NCBI RefSeq assembly: GCF_014489555.1
Contig: NZ_CP060784.1
Location: 2,232,001 to 2,296,000 of the forward strand
Direction: 5' to 3'
DNA: 64,000 nucleotides
Origin: Hymenobacter qilianensis
Lineage (GTDB): Bacteria > Bacteroidota > Bacteroidia > Cytophagales > Hymenobacteraceae
The notes under the pieces: generated by a model
Databases searched by the model: none
Seen by the model: only the letters and a program-made list of their open reading frames with translations
What the model was told of the DNA's origin: nothing
In this document: in pieces, positions 19,773-29,009 of the stretch
How positions within the stretch are numbered: the first letter of the stretch is position 1
How the letters are laid out: every line of letters starts with the position of its first letter
Made by a program: the position numbers and the translations under genes

Positions 19773-20705
19773 ATGAAAGTACTTGATATGAACGATCTGA
19801 CCGCAGACTTGCAGAAGCCGGCGGTTCAACCCTTACTTATTACGGGCGCCCACGGAACGCTGGGCCGAGCTTTTCAGCGCGTTTGCGCCATTCGGGGCAT
19901 CGAAACGGTGTCCTTGGGTCGTGAAGAGATGGATATCACCGATCCGATTTCGGTGGAAAAAGCAATAGCTCAGCACAACCCGTGGGCGGTCGTAAATACG
20001 GCAGGCTACGTGCGCGTTGATGAAGCTGAAGCCGACTTTGAGCGGTGCTACCGCGAAAACACGACTGGACCAGCCATTGTAGCCGCCGCCTGTGCCTACC
20101 GCGAAATCCCCTTCCTAACGTTTTCCTCTGACCTCGTATTCGACGGTAATAAGTCGGCTGCCTATGTAGAAACGGATACTCCAAGCCCACTAAATGTGTA
20201 TGGCAACAGCAAGCGCCTCGCCGAGCGTGATGTGCTGGCTTGCATGCCAAATGCATTGGTGGTGCGTACCAGTGCCTTTTTTAGCCCCTGGGATGAGTAC
20301 AACTTCGTATACTTTGCCTTGCGGGCGGGGCATCACAAGCAAGCTTTCGAGGCTGCCGATGATGTCTTGATTTCACCTACTTATGTTCCGGATCTGGTAA
20401 ATGAGTCGCTAAACCTGCTCATTGACGAGGAGAAAGGCGTGTGGCACTTAGCTAATCAGGGTTCCTATACCTGGGCCGATCTGGCGCGTCTGGCCGCCGA
20501 CATGGCTAATCTGGATACCTCCTTTGTGGTGCCCCGCTCTATGCAGGCGTTTGGCCTGGCTGCGGCGCGACCGATGTATAGCGTTCTGAGCAGCGAGCAG
20601 GGCAATATGATGTCCTCAGTGGAAGAGCGGCTGGGGCGGTGCGTATCCGAAATGATGCATAATATCAGTAACTTATCTGAGGAGCCTATTGCCGTAGCGT
20701 CCTGA
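19773..20705 (+). CDS. RmlD-like sugar nucleotide reductase
   Basis: 310 residues of the extended short-chain dehydrogenase class. The Rossmann loop is ITGAHGTLGRAF near residue 23, then VNTAGYVRVDEAE, FSSDLVFDGNKSAAYVE and the catalytic YGNSKRLAE. The closest named family is dTDP-4-dehydrorhamnose reductase, but no other rhamnose genes are near. It is in the same frame as the GH1-like gene, four bases after that stop, and I recall fused homologues in other bacteria. A role in tailoring the same sugar as glf is inference. Confidence 0.85.
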   Translation: MKVLDMNDLTADLQKPAVQPLLITGAHGTLGRAFQRVCAIRGIETVSLGREEMDITDPISVEKAIAQHNPWAVVNTAGYVRVDEAEADFERCYRENTTGPAIVAAACAYREIPFLTFSSDLVFDGNKSAAYVETDTPSPLNVYGNSKRLAERDVLACMPNALVVRTSAFFSPWDEYNFVYFALRAGHHKQAFEAADDVLISPTYVPDLVNESLNLLIDEEKGVWHLANQGSYTWADLARLAADMANLDTSFVVPRSMQAFGLAAARPMYSVLSSEQGNMMSSVEERLGRCVSEMMHNISNLSEEPIAVAS

Positions 20706-20865
20706 TATTTTTAGCAATTGAGAAGTCTAAAATATTTCAATTAAACAACTAATTCATAAATACTTAACTGTCTTATTGGGTTATTGGCAAAGTCAGATTA
20801 CGCCAAATTCTGGTTCAGTAGCTGATCTGCTAGCTGGTTAGCTTGCCAATGTTTTAAACCCATAT

Positions 20866-21516
20866 ATGATGATAAAGTCTTTACGCAATTTGTGTATTGC
20901 GGCAACTCTGAGTAGCCTGTTCGGTGCCTGCCAGAAATATGAAGGCCCTACGCTGGCAGAGGGTCTGGTGGTAGAAATGCGAACAGAGAAACCAGTGCCA
21001 TATGCCTGGATAGAAGTGTATGCCCAAGCAGGTAGTGGCCTGCATTCGGGTTATAGCTCTTTCGCAGAACCACATCAAGCAGATGCTAATGGCCGCTTCA
21101 GTTTCAGCTTTGATGCGGACAAGGAAACTACATACATTTTGAAAGCATACTCCGATAAGGGGCATCGTTCGCACTGGGGTAGAGAACCGTATATAGAAAA
21201 TGGGCATAATAATAAAGGGTTGCAGATTCCAGTAGCGGCTCCAGCTTGGGTTAAGATTCGAGTAGCACAGCAGCCTGATCGCCTACCTGATGCTATTACA
21301 GTGTCTGGCCCTTGGTTCGATCAAGGGTATATTTCGACTCTTGATCTGCGTAAAACTGATTATGGTAAGGTGAGCTATCACACGATTGACTCCAGTATGC
21401 CAAATGATAATATGTGGGTACATTGGGAAGTAAACTTTGGTGGACAGCTTACTCCTTACCGGCAGACTTTCTCTGTCCAGCCCTTTGATACAGCTGAAGT
21501 GGTTGTTCGCTATTAA
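20866..21516 (+). CDS. Putative lipoprotein with carboxypeptidase-regulatory-like domain
   Basis: 216 residues (start 20866 or 20869). The N-terminus is a lipoprotein signal with lipobox LFGAC, so it is probably lipid-anchored after export. The next 90 residues (AEGLVVEMRTEKPVPYAWIEVYAQ, ADANGRFSFSFDAD) resemble a CarboxypepD_reg-like beta-sandwich common in Bacteroidota surface proteins. The rest is not recognised. It has AT-rich flanks and no obvious operon partner. Confidence 0.75.
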   Translation: MMIKSLRNLCIAATLSSLFGACQKYEGPTLAEGLVVEMRTEKPVPYAWIEVYAQAGSGLHSGYSSFAEPHQADANGRFSFSFDADKETTYILKAYSDKGHRSHWGREPYIENGHNNKGLQIPVAAPAWVKIRVAQQPDRLPDAITVSGPWFDQGYISTLDLRKTDYGKVSYHTIDSSMPNDNMWVHWEVNFGGQLTPYRQTFSVQPFDTAEVVVRY

Positions 21517-21547
21517 TGTGATACTACCAGGCTGAGATGTTGAAAAA

Positions 21548-21636
21548 GCCCCCCAGAACCTGACAACTTTTCTATCCCGAAAACCCCGCACACTCTTTGA
21601 GGTGACGGGGTTTCGCCGTTTTGGAGGCTGGGGGGC
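21548..21636 (+). terminator. Nested inverted repeats before secA
   Basis: Outer arms GCCCCCCAG (21548-21556) and CTGGGGGGC (21628-21636) are perfectly complementary and flanked by A-run and T-run. Inner arms AAACCCCG (21581-21588) and CGGGGTTT (21606-21613) form a second stem. It could terminate the lipoprotein gene or structure the secA leader. Confidence 0.5.
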
Positions 21637-21666
21637 ATTTTGGCCGGTACTTTCCCAAAAACGCCG

Positions 21667-21674
21667 TAAATTTG
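21667..21674 (+). promoter_or_regulatory. Candidate -7 box for secA (TAAATTTG)
   Basis: TAAATTTG fits TAnnTTTG and lies 37 bases before the secA ATG, after the nested hairpins. No clear -33 TTG box is seen at the usual spacing. Confidence 0.4.
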
Positions 21675-21711
21675 GAGTGCGCCTTGGCGTTTTAAGCTAA
21701 ATAATATCAGC

Positions 21712-24700
21712 ATGTTTGATTTCCTAGGGAAAACCGTCGCCAAGATTTTCGGCTCCAAATCGGAGCGGGACTTGAAGGAGATTATCCCATACGTGGCGCT
21801 TATCAACGCCGAATCTGCCAAACTGGCATCGCTCTCCGACGACCAGCTGCGCGAGCAGACCCAGGAAGTCCGCGCCCGTATCGATGCTCATCTAAAGGCT
21901 ACCGACGACCAGATAGCCAGCCTGCATCAGCGCATCACTGACCAGCCTAACCTCGATATTACGCAGAAAGAGCAGCTCTTCGAGCAGATCGACGCGCTCG
22001 AAAAGCAGCGTAACAAGGAGCTGGAAGTGGTACTGCTGCAAGTGCTGCCCGCCTCTTTTGCCATCGTGAAAGAAACGGCGCGCCGCTACAAAGAAAACGG
22101 CCAGTTAGCGGTTACTGCCACCGACTACGACCGTGAGTACGCCTCGCGCAAAGGCAACGTCACCATTCAGGGCGACCAGGCCGTGTGGGCCAACAAGTGG
22201 ATTGCCGGTGGCGCCGAAATCACCTGGGACATGGTGCATTACGATGTACAGCTGATTGGCGGCGTGGTGCTGCACCAAGGCAAGATTTCCGAGATGGCCA
22301 CTGGTGAGGGTAAAACACTTGTTTCGACTCTACCAGCTTTCCTCAATGCCCTGGCTAAGCGCGGTGTTCACCTGGTAACGGTGAACGACTACCTGGCCAA
22401 GCGTGACTCGGAGTGGAATGCGCCGCTCTTCGAGTTCCACGGCATCACCGTCGACTGCATCGACAAGCACCAGCCCAACACCGATGCGCGCCGCCGCGCT
22501 TACGCCGCCGACATTACTTACGGCACCAACAACGAGTTTGGCTTCGACTACCTGCGCGACAACATGGCGCGCGAAACCGAGGAGCTAGTGCAGCGCAAGC
22601 ATCACTACGCCATGGTCGACGAAGTTGACTCCGTACTGATTGACGATGCCCGGACGCCGCTGATTATCTCCGGCCCCGTACCCCGCGGCGACGTGCACGA
22701 ATTCTACCAGTTGAAGCCCCGCATTCAGATGCTGGTGGATGCTCAGAAAAAGATAGTGCAGGACTATTTGGTGCAGGCTCGTAAGCTCATCAAGGAAGGC
22801 AAAGACGGGGCGGAAGCTGGTGGTAAGGACGGTGAGGGTGGCCTGATGCTGTTCCGCGCTTACCGCGGTCTGCCCAAGAGCAAGCCGCTGATCAAGTTCT
22901 TGTCGGAGACGGGCATGCGCGCCGTGCTGCAGAAGACGGAGAACTTCTATCTGGCTGATAATTCGCGGCAGATGCCCAAAGCCGATGAGCCGCTGTACTT
23001 CACCATCGACGAGAAAAATAACCAGATTGAGCTAACCGAAAAAGGCATTGACCTGATTACGGCCCAAGGCGAAGATCCGCAGTTATTCATCATGCCCGAT
23101 ATCGGGATGGAAATCGCGGCCATCGAGAACAGCAAGACCATTGGCGACGAGGACAAGCTGCACCAGAAGGAAAAGCTGATGCAGGACTACCAGGAGAAGT
23201 CGGAGCGGGTGCACACCGTAAACCAGCTGCTAAAGGCCTACACGCTGTTTGAGCGCGACGACCAGTATATCCTGACCGACGACGGCAAGGTGAAAATCGT
23301 GGATGAGCAGACCGGCCGCGTGATGGAAGGCCGCCGCTACTCCGACGGCTTGCACCAAGCTATTGAAGCTAAGGAAAATGTGCGCGTAGAAGACGCTACG
23401 CAGACCTACGCTACGGTTACGCTTCAGAACTACTTCCGCATGTACCACAAGCTGGCTGGCATGACCGGCACGGCCGAAACGGAAGCGGGTGAATTCTGGC
23501 AGATCTACAAGCTCGACGTGGTTGTTATTCCGACCAACCGTCAGATTTCGCGCAAAGACGAGCACGACAAGGTGTACAAAACCGTGCGCGAGAAGTACAA
23601 CGCCGTAGCCGAAGAAATCCAGACCTTGGTACAAGCTGGCCGCCCCGTGCTGGTAGGTACTACGTCGGTGGAAATTTCGGAGCTGGTAAGCCGCATGCTG
23701 AAGCTGCGCGGCATTCAGCACCAGGTGTTGAACGCCAAGCAAAACCAGCGCGAGGCTGAGATTGTAGCTGGAGCCGGTTTCCCCGGCACAGTGACTATTG
23801 CCACCAACATGGCAGGTCGTGGTACCGACATTAAGCTAAAAGAAACTTCGCGTGAATCGGGTGGTCTGGCCATCATTGGTACGGAACGCCACGAAAGCCG
23901 CCGCGTAGACAGGCAGCTGCGTGGTCGGGCCGGTCGTCAGGGCGATCCAGGTTCTTCGCAATTCTTCGTGTCGTTGGAAGACAACCTGATGCGCTTGTTC
24001 GGCTCGGACCGCATTGCCAAGCTCATGGACCGCATGGGTCTGGAGGAAGGCGAAGTGATTCAGCATTCCATGATTACGAGCAGCATTGAGCGCGCTCAGA
24101 AGAAAGTGGAAGAGAACAACTTCGGCACGCGGAAGCGCCTGCTGGAGTACGACGACGTGATGAACGCCCAGCGCGAAGTAGTGTACAAGCGCCGCCGCAA
24201 CGCCCTGTTTGGGGAGCGTCTGGAACTGGATATCTGGAACATGATTTACGACGTCTGCGACGACATCGTGAACGTGCACAAGATCAGCAACGACTTCGAA
24301 GACTTCAAGCTGGCTGTTATTCGGGTGTTTGGCTATGATACCCACCTGACCGCTCAAGACCTGACCAGCCAGCAGGCGCCCGCTTTGGCGCAGAAGCTGT
24401 ACGATGAGGCGCTAGGCTATTACCAGAGCAAGAATGACCACATCGCGGCCAATACTTTGCCGCTGGTCAATGATCTGATCAGTCAGAACGCACCCTTCGA
24501 GAATATCGCCATTCCGTTTACCGATGGCCGCAAGCAGATTACGGTAGTTACCAACCTGCGTCGCAATCAAGCTACCGGCGGCCACGAAACGATTCGGGGC
24601 ATGGAGAAAATCGTGGTTCTCTCTACCATCGATACGGCCTGGACGCAGCATTTGCGTCAGATGGATGACCTGAAGCAAGTGGTGCAAAACGCGGTGTACG

Positions 24701-25125
24701 AGCAGAAAGACCCGCTGTTGGTGTACAAGTTTGAGTCGTTTGAGCTGTTCAAGCAGATGATTGGCAAAGTGAACGAGGAAACGGTTTCCTTCCTTTTCCG
24801 CGCCGACATCCCAATGCAGCAGGAAAACGGCCACACCCAGGAGCCCGAGTTCTTTGTGGAGGCCGATTTGCCCCCCGCACCGAAAGCTCCCAAGCTGAAA
24901 GCGCAGAAAGAGGTTTCGTCCGTTTCGCTGGGTGCCGGACCGGAAGACTTAGGCCCCGAGTCAGCGCCGGTGCTGGAAAAGCAACAACCCGTGCGTGCGC
25001 ACAAAGTGGCTAACCGCAACGAAAAAGTAAGCGTGCAGTACATGGACGGCCGCATCGTACGCGACGTGAAGTACAAAACCGTAGAGGACGATTTGCTGAA
25101 CAACCGCTGCGTATTGGTTGACTAA
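21712..25125 (+). CDS. secA: Preprotein translocase ATPase SecA
   Basis: The motor that drives preproteins through SecYEG. At 1137 residues it is longer than E. coli SecA, as usual in Bacteroidota, with an insertion around residues 340-390 (KIVQDYLVQARKLIKEGKDG). Walker A is ATGEGKTLVSTLP near residue 195; the DEAD-like box is MVDEVDSVLIDDARTPLIISG; motif VI region reads GRAGRQGDPGSSQFF. The C-terminus ends without the Cys-rich zinc site that binds SecB. The frame is intact throughout. Confidence 0.97.
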   Translation: MFDFLGKTVAKIFGSKSERDLKEIIPYVALINAESAKLASLSDDQLREQTQEVRARIDAHLKATDDQIASLHQRITDQPNLDITQKEQLFEQIDALEKQRNKELEVVLLQVLPASFAIVKETARRYKENGQLAVTATDYDREYASRKGNVTIQGDQAVWANKWIAGGAEITWDMVHYDVQLIGGVVLHQGKISEMATGEGKTLVSTLPAFLNALAKRGVHLVTVNDYLAKRDSEWNAPLFEFHGITVDCIDKHQPNTDARRRAYAADITYGTNNEFGFDYLRDNMARETEELVQRKHHYAMVDEVDSVLIDDARTPLIISGPVPRGDVHEFYQLKPRIQMLVDAQKKIVQDYLVQARKLIKEGKDGAEAGGKDGEGGLMLFRAYRGLPKSKPLIKFLSETGMRAVLQKTENFYLADNSRQMPKADEPLYFTIDEKNNQIELTEKGIDLITAQGEDPQLFIMPDIGMEIAAIENSKTIGDEDKLHQKEKLMQDYQEKSERVHTVNQLLKAYTLFERDDQYILTDDGKVKIVDEQTGRVMEGRRYSDGLHQAIEAKENVRVEDATQTYATVTLQNYFRMYHKLAGMTGTAETEAGEFWQIYKLDVVVIPTNRQISRKDEHDKVYKTVREKYNAVAEEIQTLVQAGRPVLVGTTSVEISELVSRMLKLRGIQHQVLNAKQNQREAEIVAGAGFPGTVTIATNMAGRGTDIKLKETSRESGGLAIIGTERHESRRVDRQLRGRAGRQGDPGSSQFFVSLEDNLMRLFGSDRIAKLMDRMGLEEGEVIQHSMITSSIERAQKKVEENNFGTRKRLLEYDDVMNAQREVVYKRRRNALFGERLELDIWNMIYDVCDDIVNVHKISNDFEDFKLAVIRVFGYDTHLTAQDLTSQQAPALAQKLYDEALGYYQSKNDHIAANTLPLVNDLISQNAPFENIAIPFTDGRKQITVVTNLRRNQATGGHETIRGMEKIVVLSTIDTAWTQHLRQMDDLKQVVQNAVYEQKDPLLVYKFESFELFKQMIGKVNEETVSFLFRADIPMQQENGHTQEPEFFVEADLPPAPKAPKLKAQKEVSSVSLGAGPEDLGPESAPVLEKQQPVRAHKVANRNEKVSVQYMDGRIVRDVKYKTVEDDLLNNRCVLVD

Positions 25126-25294
25126 CAGCAGCCCCGCGGTTTGCAATTGAAGTAAGTGGCAGGTGGCTTTTCAGGAAGCTGCCTGCCACTTGTTCTTTGG
25201 CAATGTTTCTGTGTAGGCCAGGCATCGGAAGCCCTGATCATTAGCTTGCTAGAGCAAACAATAGTGACTGTGCGAATCCGATTTAGCGCTACCT

Positions 25295-25302
25295 TACCTT
25301 TG
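25295..25302 (+). promoter_or_regulatory. Candidate -7 box for deoC (TACCTTTG)
   Basis: TACCTTTG matches TAnnTTTG and lies 20 bases before the deoC ATG. The same TACCTTTG occurs before the PPC-domain gene at 36935. Confidence 0.5.
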
Positions 25303-25322
25303 CCTTCCTGTTGATTCGGTTT

Positions 25323-25998
25323 ATGAGCCTTCCTATTACCCAGCTTGCCGCCTCCATTGATCATACTTTATTGCGCCCCGATGCCACGCCCGATGAAATA
25401 GCCCAGTTGTGCGCCGAGGCAGTGCAGTTCAAATTCGCAACGGTCTGTGTGCCGCCATGCTACGTGCGTTTTGCCGCCGAGCAGCTGCGGGGGCAATTCC
25501 GGTGTGTACTGTGGTCGGCTTTCCGCTGGGGTATCAAATCACTAAAGTCAAGTTTTTTGAGGCCCATCAGGCGCTAAATGATGGAGCTACGGAGATTGAT
25601 ATGGTTATCAATATCGGTGCCTTCAAGTCGGGGCGGGTAGAGGAAGTAGAGGACGAAATTGGCCAGTTGGTAGAGCTGTGTCACTTCAAAAACGCAATTT
25701 TGAAAGTGATTATCGAAACGGCTCTGCTTACGGAAGAAGAAATAATAACCGCCTGCCGGATCTGCGCGGCCGTGGGGGCCGATTTTGTGAAAACCTCGAC
25801 TGGTTTTGCTGCCCGCGGGGCTTCCGTGGCCGATATTACATTGATGCGTGACCATTTGCCCCCAGAGTCCGCATAAAAGCTGCCGGGGGCATTCGGACTC
25901 GGGTGGCGGCGCTAGCTTTGCTGGCTGCTGGTGCCCACCGGATAGGCTCCTCCAATAGTCTGGTTCTGTTAAAAGAAGATGAAATTCCTGCTGCGTAA
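25323..25998 (+). CDS. deoC: Deoxyribose-phosphate aldolase, frame broken twice as read
   Basis: Splits 2-deoxyribose 5-phosphate into glyceraldehyde 3-phosphate and acetaldehyde. Reconstructs to 225 residues from ATG 25323. One G is missing in the run at 25489-25493 and one C at 25859-25863; with both restored the frame reads CVPPCYV, then IPVCTVVGFPLGYQ, FVKTSTGF (Schiff-base Lys) and a C-terminus with KAAGGIRTRVAALALLAAG and RIGSS. Both breaks lie in GGGGGCA-type words. The restored stop at 25996-25998 overlaps the next gene by 20 bases. Confidence 0.9.
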
Positions 25999-26512
25999 CG
26001 TGTTTTTATTTTCCGCCTTACTTTCACTGGCGTCATGTGCGGCCTCAGGAGTAGGTAAGACCTCTACCCCTGATACTACCCGAAGGCGCGAGTCGGCTCC
26101 GGCCGAAGACCTGAGCCGCTACCGGCCCGTGTTTACGTCGCCGGCATCCACTACTCAGCCAGTTGGTCCGAAGCCCGCCGTGACGCCGACAAATCACGTG
26201 AACAGCCAGATTGACCAGCGACTCCGCGATCAGGCCGTCACGAACATGAACGTAAAATATGCTCAGGGCTACCGCATTCTGGCTTACGTAGGCTTGGAGC
26301 GCGACCAGGCCATGGCAATCCGCCGCGCCGTAATCAGTCGCTACCCTGAGGAAACGGACTACATAACATTCAAGCAGCCAACGTATCGTCTGCTTATTGG
26401 TGATTATCTAACGCGTCTGGAAGCCGAGCAAGCCATGCTGCGTATCAAGCCGCTGGCTCCGAAAGCCCAACTGCAGCCGGCACAAGTGGTGCTGAACAAA
26501 ACCCGTTTTTAG
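25979..26512 (+). CDS. SPOR-domain lipoprotein
   Basis: 177 residues. It has a lipoprotein signal with lipobox-like LASCAAS, a Pro/Thr/Ser-rich linker to about residue 75, and a C-terminal SPOR-type domain (YRILAYVGLERDQAMAIRRAV, YRLLIGDYLTRLEAEQAM). SPOR domains bind denuded glycan strands at the division septum. The ATG overlaps the restored deoC end by 20 bases. Confidence 0.82.
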   Translation: MKFLLRNVFLFSALLSLASCAASGVGKTSTPDTTRRRESAPAEDLSRYRPVFTSPASTTQPVGPKPAVTPTNHVNSQIDQRLRDQAVTNMNVKYAQGYRILAYVGLERDQAMAIRRAVISRYPEETDYITFKQPTYRLLIGDYLTRLEAEQAMLRIKPLAPKAQLQPAQVVLNKTRF

Positions 26513-26609
26513 TCTGCCGAGGCTACCCCTCAGTTTGTCCGCTAAGCGCTAGCACGCATCCATCGACAAAAGTCGAATTACCTGCTCCCAGAAACACTAC
26601 ATCTTTCCT

Positions 26610-27848
26610 ATGAGCCAGAGCCTTATTTCCCGTATCCGAGAGCTAGCTGCCGCCACTGCTGCCGAAACTGTTGCTTTGCGCGAGCATCTGCACGCGCATC
26701 CGGAGCTTTCTTTTCAGGAAGTAAACACGGCCGCTTTTGTGACGGCAGCGCTGAAAAAGCTTGGCCTGGCTCCGCAGCCCTTGGCAAATACGGGTGTGGT
26801 AGCGCTTATCGAAGGCAAAAACCCTGGTAGCCGCACCGTAGCCCTGCGCGCCGACATGGATGCGCTGCCTATTCAGGAAACCAACGACGTGCCATACCGC
26901 TCCACCAATCCGGGCGTGATGCATGCCTGCGGCCACGATGTGCACACCTCTTCTTTGCTGGGAACTGCCCGTATTCTAACCCAGTTGCGCACTGAATTTG
27001 AGGGAACGGTGAAGCTGATTTTTCAGCCTGGCGAGGAAATACTGCCTGGTGGTGCATCGCTCATGATAAAGGAAGGCGTGCTGGAAAACCCAACTCCGGC
27101 CAGCGTATTTGGGCAGCACGTGTTTCCCATGCTGCCGGCGGGTATGGTTGGGCTGCGGCCCGGACGCTACATGGCCAGCACCGACGAGCTGTACATGACC
27201 GTGCGCGGCAAAGGTGGTCATGGCGCTATGCCTGAGCAAAATATTGATCCGGTACTAGTTACTGCCCATATTATTGTCGCGGCCCAACAGATTGTGAGCC
27301 GCCGCGCCAATCCTAAACTGCCCTCGGTGCTGTCATTCGGTAAAGTCATTGCCAATGGAGCTACCAACGTGATTCCCAATGAAGTGTACGTGGAAGGTAC
27401 TTTCCGTACTCTGAATGAAGAATGGCGCAATGACGCTCACGTTCATCTGCGTAAGCTGGTGGAAGGGATTGCCGAATCGATGGGGGCCACCTGTGAACTG
27501 GAGATTCGCCGGGGCTATCCTTACCTCGAAAATGAACCCCAGCTGACCGCCCGCACCCGCGCCGCGGCTGAGGAGTATCTGGGCGCCGAAAACGTAGTTG
27601 AGCTGGACCAATGGATGGCAGCGGAGGATTTTGCCTACTTCTCCCAGCAAGCTGATGCCTGTTTCTACCGCCTCGGCACCAGCGCTCCCGACGGTCGTCA
27701 CAGATCCTCCGTACATACGCCCACCTTCGACATCGACCCTAAGGCCCTCGAAACGGGTCCTGGCCTTATGGCCTGGCTTACCTTGCACGAGCTGGGTATC
27801 ACTGCTCACTCTGTTGCTGCCGACACTTCGGTTACTATCAATGCGTAA
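26610..27848 (+). CDS. M20-family amidohydrolase (hippurate hydrolase type)
   Basis: A 412-residue zinc-dependent N-acyl amino acid amidohydrolase. Metal and active-site signatures are ALRADMDALPIQE, HACGHDVHTSSLLG near residue 110, and IFQPGEEILPGG near residue 140, with a dimerisation insert starting at GHGAMPEQNIDPV. A C-terminal MAAEDFAYF carries the last ligand region. The closest named relatives hydrolyse N-acyl amino acids such as hippurate; the substrate is not set by sequence. Its stop overlaps the next start by eight bases. Confidence 0.92.
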   Translation: MSQSLISRIRELAAATAAETVALREHLHAHPELSFQEVNTAAFVTAALKKLGLAPQPLANTGVVALIEGKNPGSRTVALRADMDALPIQETNDVPYRSTNPGVMHACGHDVHTSSLLGTARILTQLRTEFEGTVKLIFQPGEEILPGGASLMIKEGVLENPTPASVFGQHVFPMLPAGMVGLRPGRYMASTDELYMTVRGKGGHGAMPEQNIDPVLVTAHIIVAAQQIVSRRANPKLPSVLSFGKVIANGATNVIPNEVYVEGTFRTLNEEWRNDAHVHLRKLVEGIAESMGATCELEIRRGYPYLENEPQLTARTRAAAEEYLGAENVVELDQWMAAEDFAYFSQQADACFYRLGTSAPDGRHRSSVHTPTFDIDPKALETGPGLMAWLTLHELGITAHSVAADTSVTINA

Positions 27849-28695
27849 AGGTTCCTTCGAAAAAATGCCCCCCAGCGCCTGGGGGGCATTTTTGGTTGTT
27901 CTATTGGCTGGGCTGCTGAGCGGATCCGTTGTACATGGTCAAAGCCGGCGGGTGGTAAATGGCCTGGGCTTGGCGCCTTCACTGCAAGCTGAATACGCCT
28001 TGTCCGGCGACGATTACGTGTTTACAGGAACCAACACGCCATTCTCCACGGGTGGCTTCGATGGCCTTGACCTAGATCGGGCGGGGCTTAATGCGGGTTA
28101 TGAGCGTTTTTGGGACACCCGCTGGAGCGGGGGTGCAACGTTAGGACTAAGCGCCTACAGTGTTAACCGTAACGGGGGTGAAGTTTCACCCCTTGAAGTT
28201 GATATAGCCCCGGAGCTGTTTTTGCGGCATTGGAACACCCTAGGCAGCTTCAATTTTCGTCAGCGGTTGGGCGTCGAATACCTGATTGCGGGAGGTGAGG
28301 GCAATGAAAGCCGGGCCCGCACAAGGCTTCGCTTCGATCTTGATCGGCTGCTTCCGGTGGGCCGGGTGGTGTTGCGGCCGCGCCTTTCGTATGAGGCATT
28401 TGCCTACCTGCGCTTCCAGCGCGACGAAAACGAGCCCAAAGAGCGCACGATTGACTTCACGGCGCTGCGGGCCGAAGTCGGGTTGCGCCTATCTGACCAC
28501 TTCGACTTTACGCCTTGGTTTGCTTACCAAAGCGCCTATAGCAATGTGCTCCAACAAACCGACATCGACGGCAACGTCGTGATTCCGGGCGGCCGCCGCA
28601 ACTTTGTGACTCCTGTGCTGGGGCTGGATCTGCGCTACACTATTTTCAAGGGCAAGCAGGTATTTGACCGTCGTCAGCTACCAACACAGCATTAG
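27841..28695 (+). CDS. Putative outer membrane protein of unknown function
   Basis: 284 residues from ATG 27841, overlapping the M20 stop. A signal peptide (FLVVLLAGLLSGSVVHGQ) is followed by alternating beta-strand-like sequence (YERFWDTRWSGGATLGLSAY, RTRLRFDLDRLLPVGRVVL), and the end has LGLDLRYTIFKGK. This suggests an eight-to-ten strand outer membrane barrel, possibly DUF2490-like. A perfect hairpin (27861-27893) lies in its first codons, so either the start is further on or the gene is read through a terminator. Confidence 0.7.
   Translation: MRKGSFEKMPPSAWGAFLVVLLAGLLSGSVVHGQSRRVVNGLGLAPSLQAEYALSGDDYVFTGTNTPFSTGGFDGLDLDRAGLNAGYERFWDTRWSGGATLGLSAYSVNRNGGEVSPLEVDIAPELFLRHWNTLGSFNFRQRLGVEYLIAGGEGNESRARTRLRFDLDRLLPVGRVVLRPRLSYEAFAYLRFQRDENEPKERTIDFTALRAEVGLRLSDHFDFTPWFAYQSAYSNVLQQTDIDGNVVIPGGRRNFVTPVLGLDLRYTIFKGKQVFDRRQLPTQH
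27861..27893 (+). terminator. Perfect 15-pair hairpin inside the start of an envelope gene
   Basis: AAAAATGCCCCCCAG (27861-27875) and CTGGGGGGCATTTTT (27879-27893) are perfectly complementary around a CGC loop. It has the form of a bidirectional terminator for the M20 gene but is also coding (KMPPSAWGAFL). It contains one GGGGGGCA word on each strand. Confidence 0.75.
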
Positions 28696-29009
28696 TACTA
28701 ACTGTGTATTTCTGGCTTTGGTAAAAGTGGTTTGGGGGGCTTTTTTTCAATGCAGGCCCAAGCTAAACCACAAGAAATTATATTTTAGGTGACATTAAGT
28801 CATCATGCTGCTTGAGCACAATAGTGTATATGAGTTACAGAAAGGCAGATTATGTTCCGGGTTATAGAGTGTTCTAATCCGCTAGCATAATAGAATAAGA
28901 CTTTTTGGCAGAAGTAATTCGCTAAAATTGATTGGTACAGAATTTATAGAATGGGAGTGTCGCCGCTTCAAAACGGCCTTCATTCTGACTTCTAAAAACA
29001 TCTGTTATC
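28696..29009. other. AT-rich intergenic region before Hsp20
   Basis: 314 bases with no gene seen. GGTTTGGGGGGCTTTTTTT at 28729-28747 looks like the right arm of a terminator but has no clear left arm. The rest is AT-rich and probably holds the Hsp20 promoter; no heat-shock operator such as CIRCE was found. Confidence 0.45.

Noticed and set aside
25323..25998. Programmed ribosomal frameshifting in deoC
   Set aside because: Two shifts in one short housekeeping gene, plus thirteen more in other genes, all in the same direction in G/C runs, fit sequence error better. No stimulatory structure was evident.
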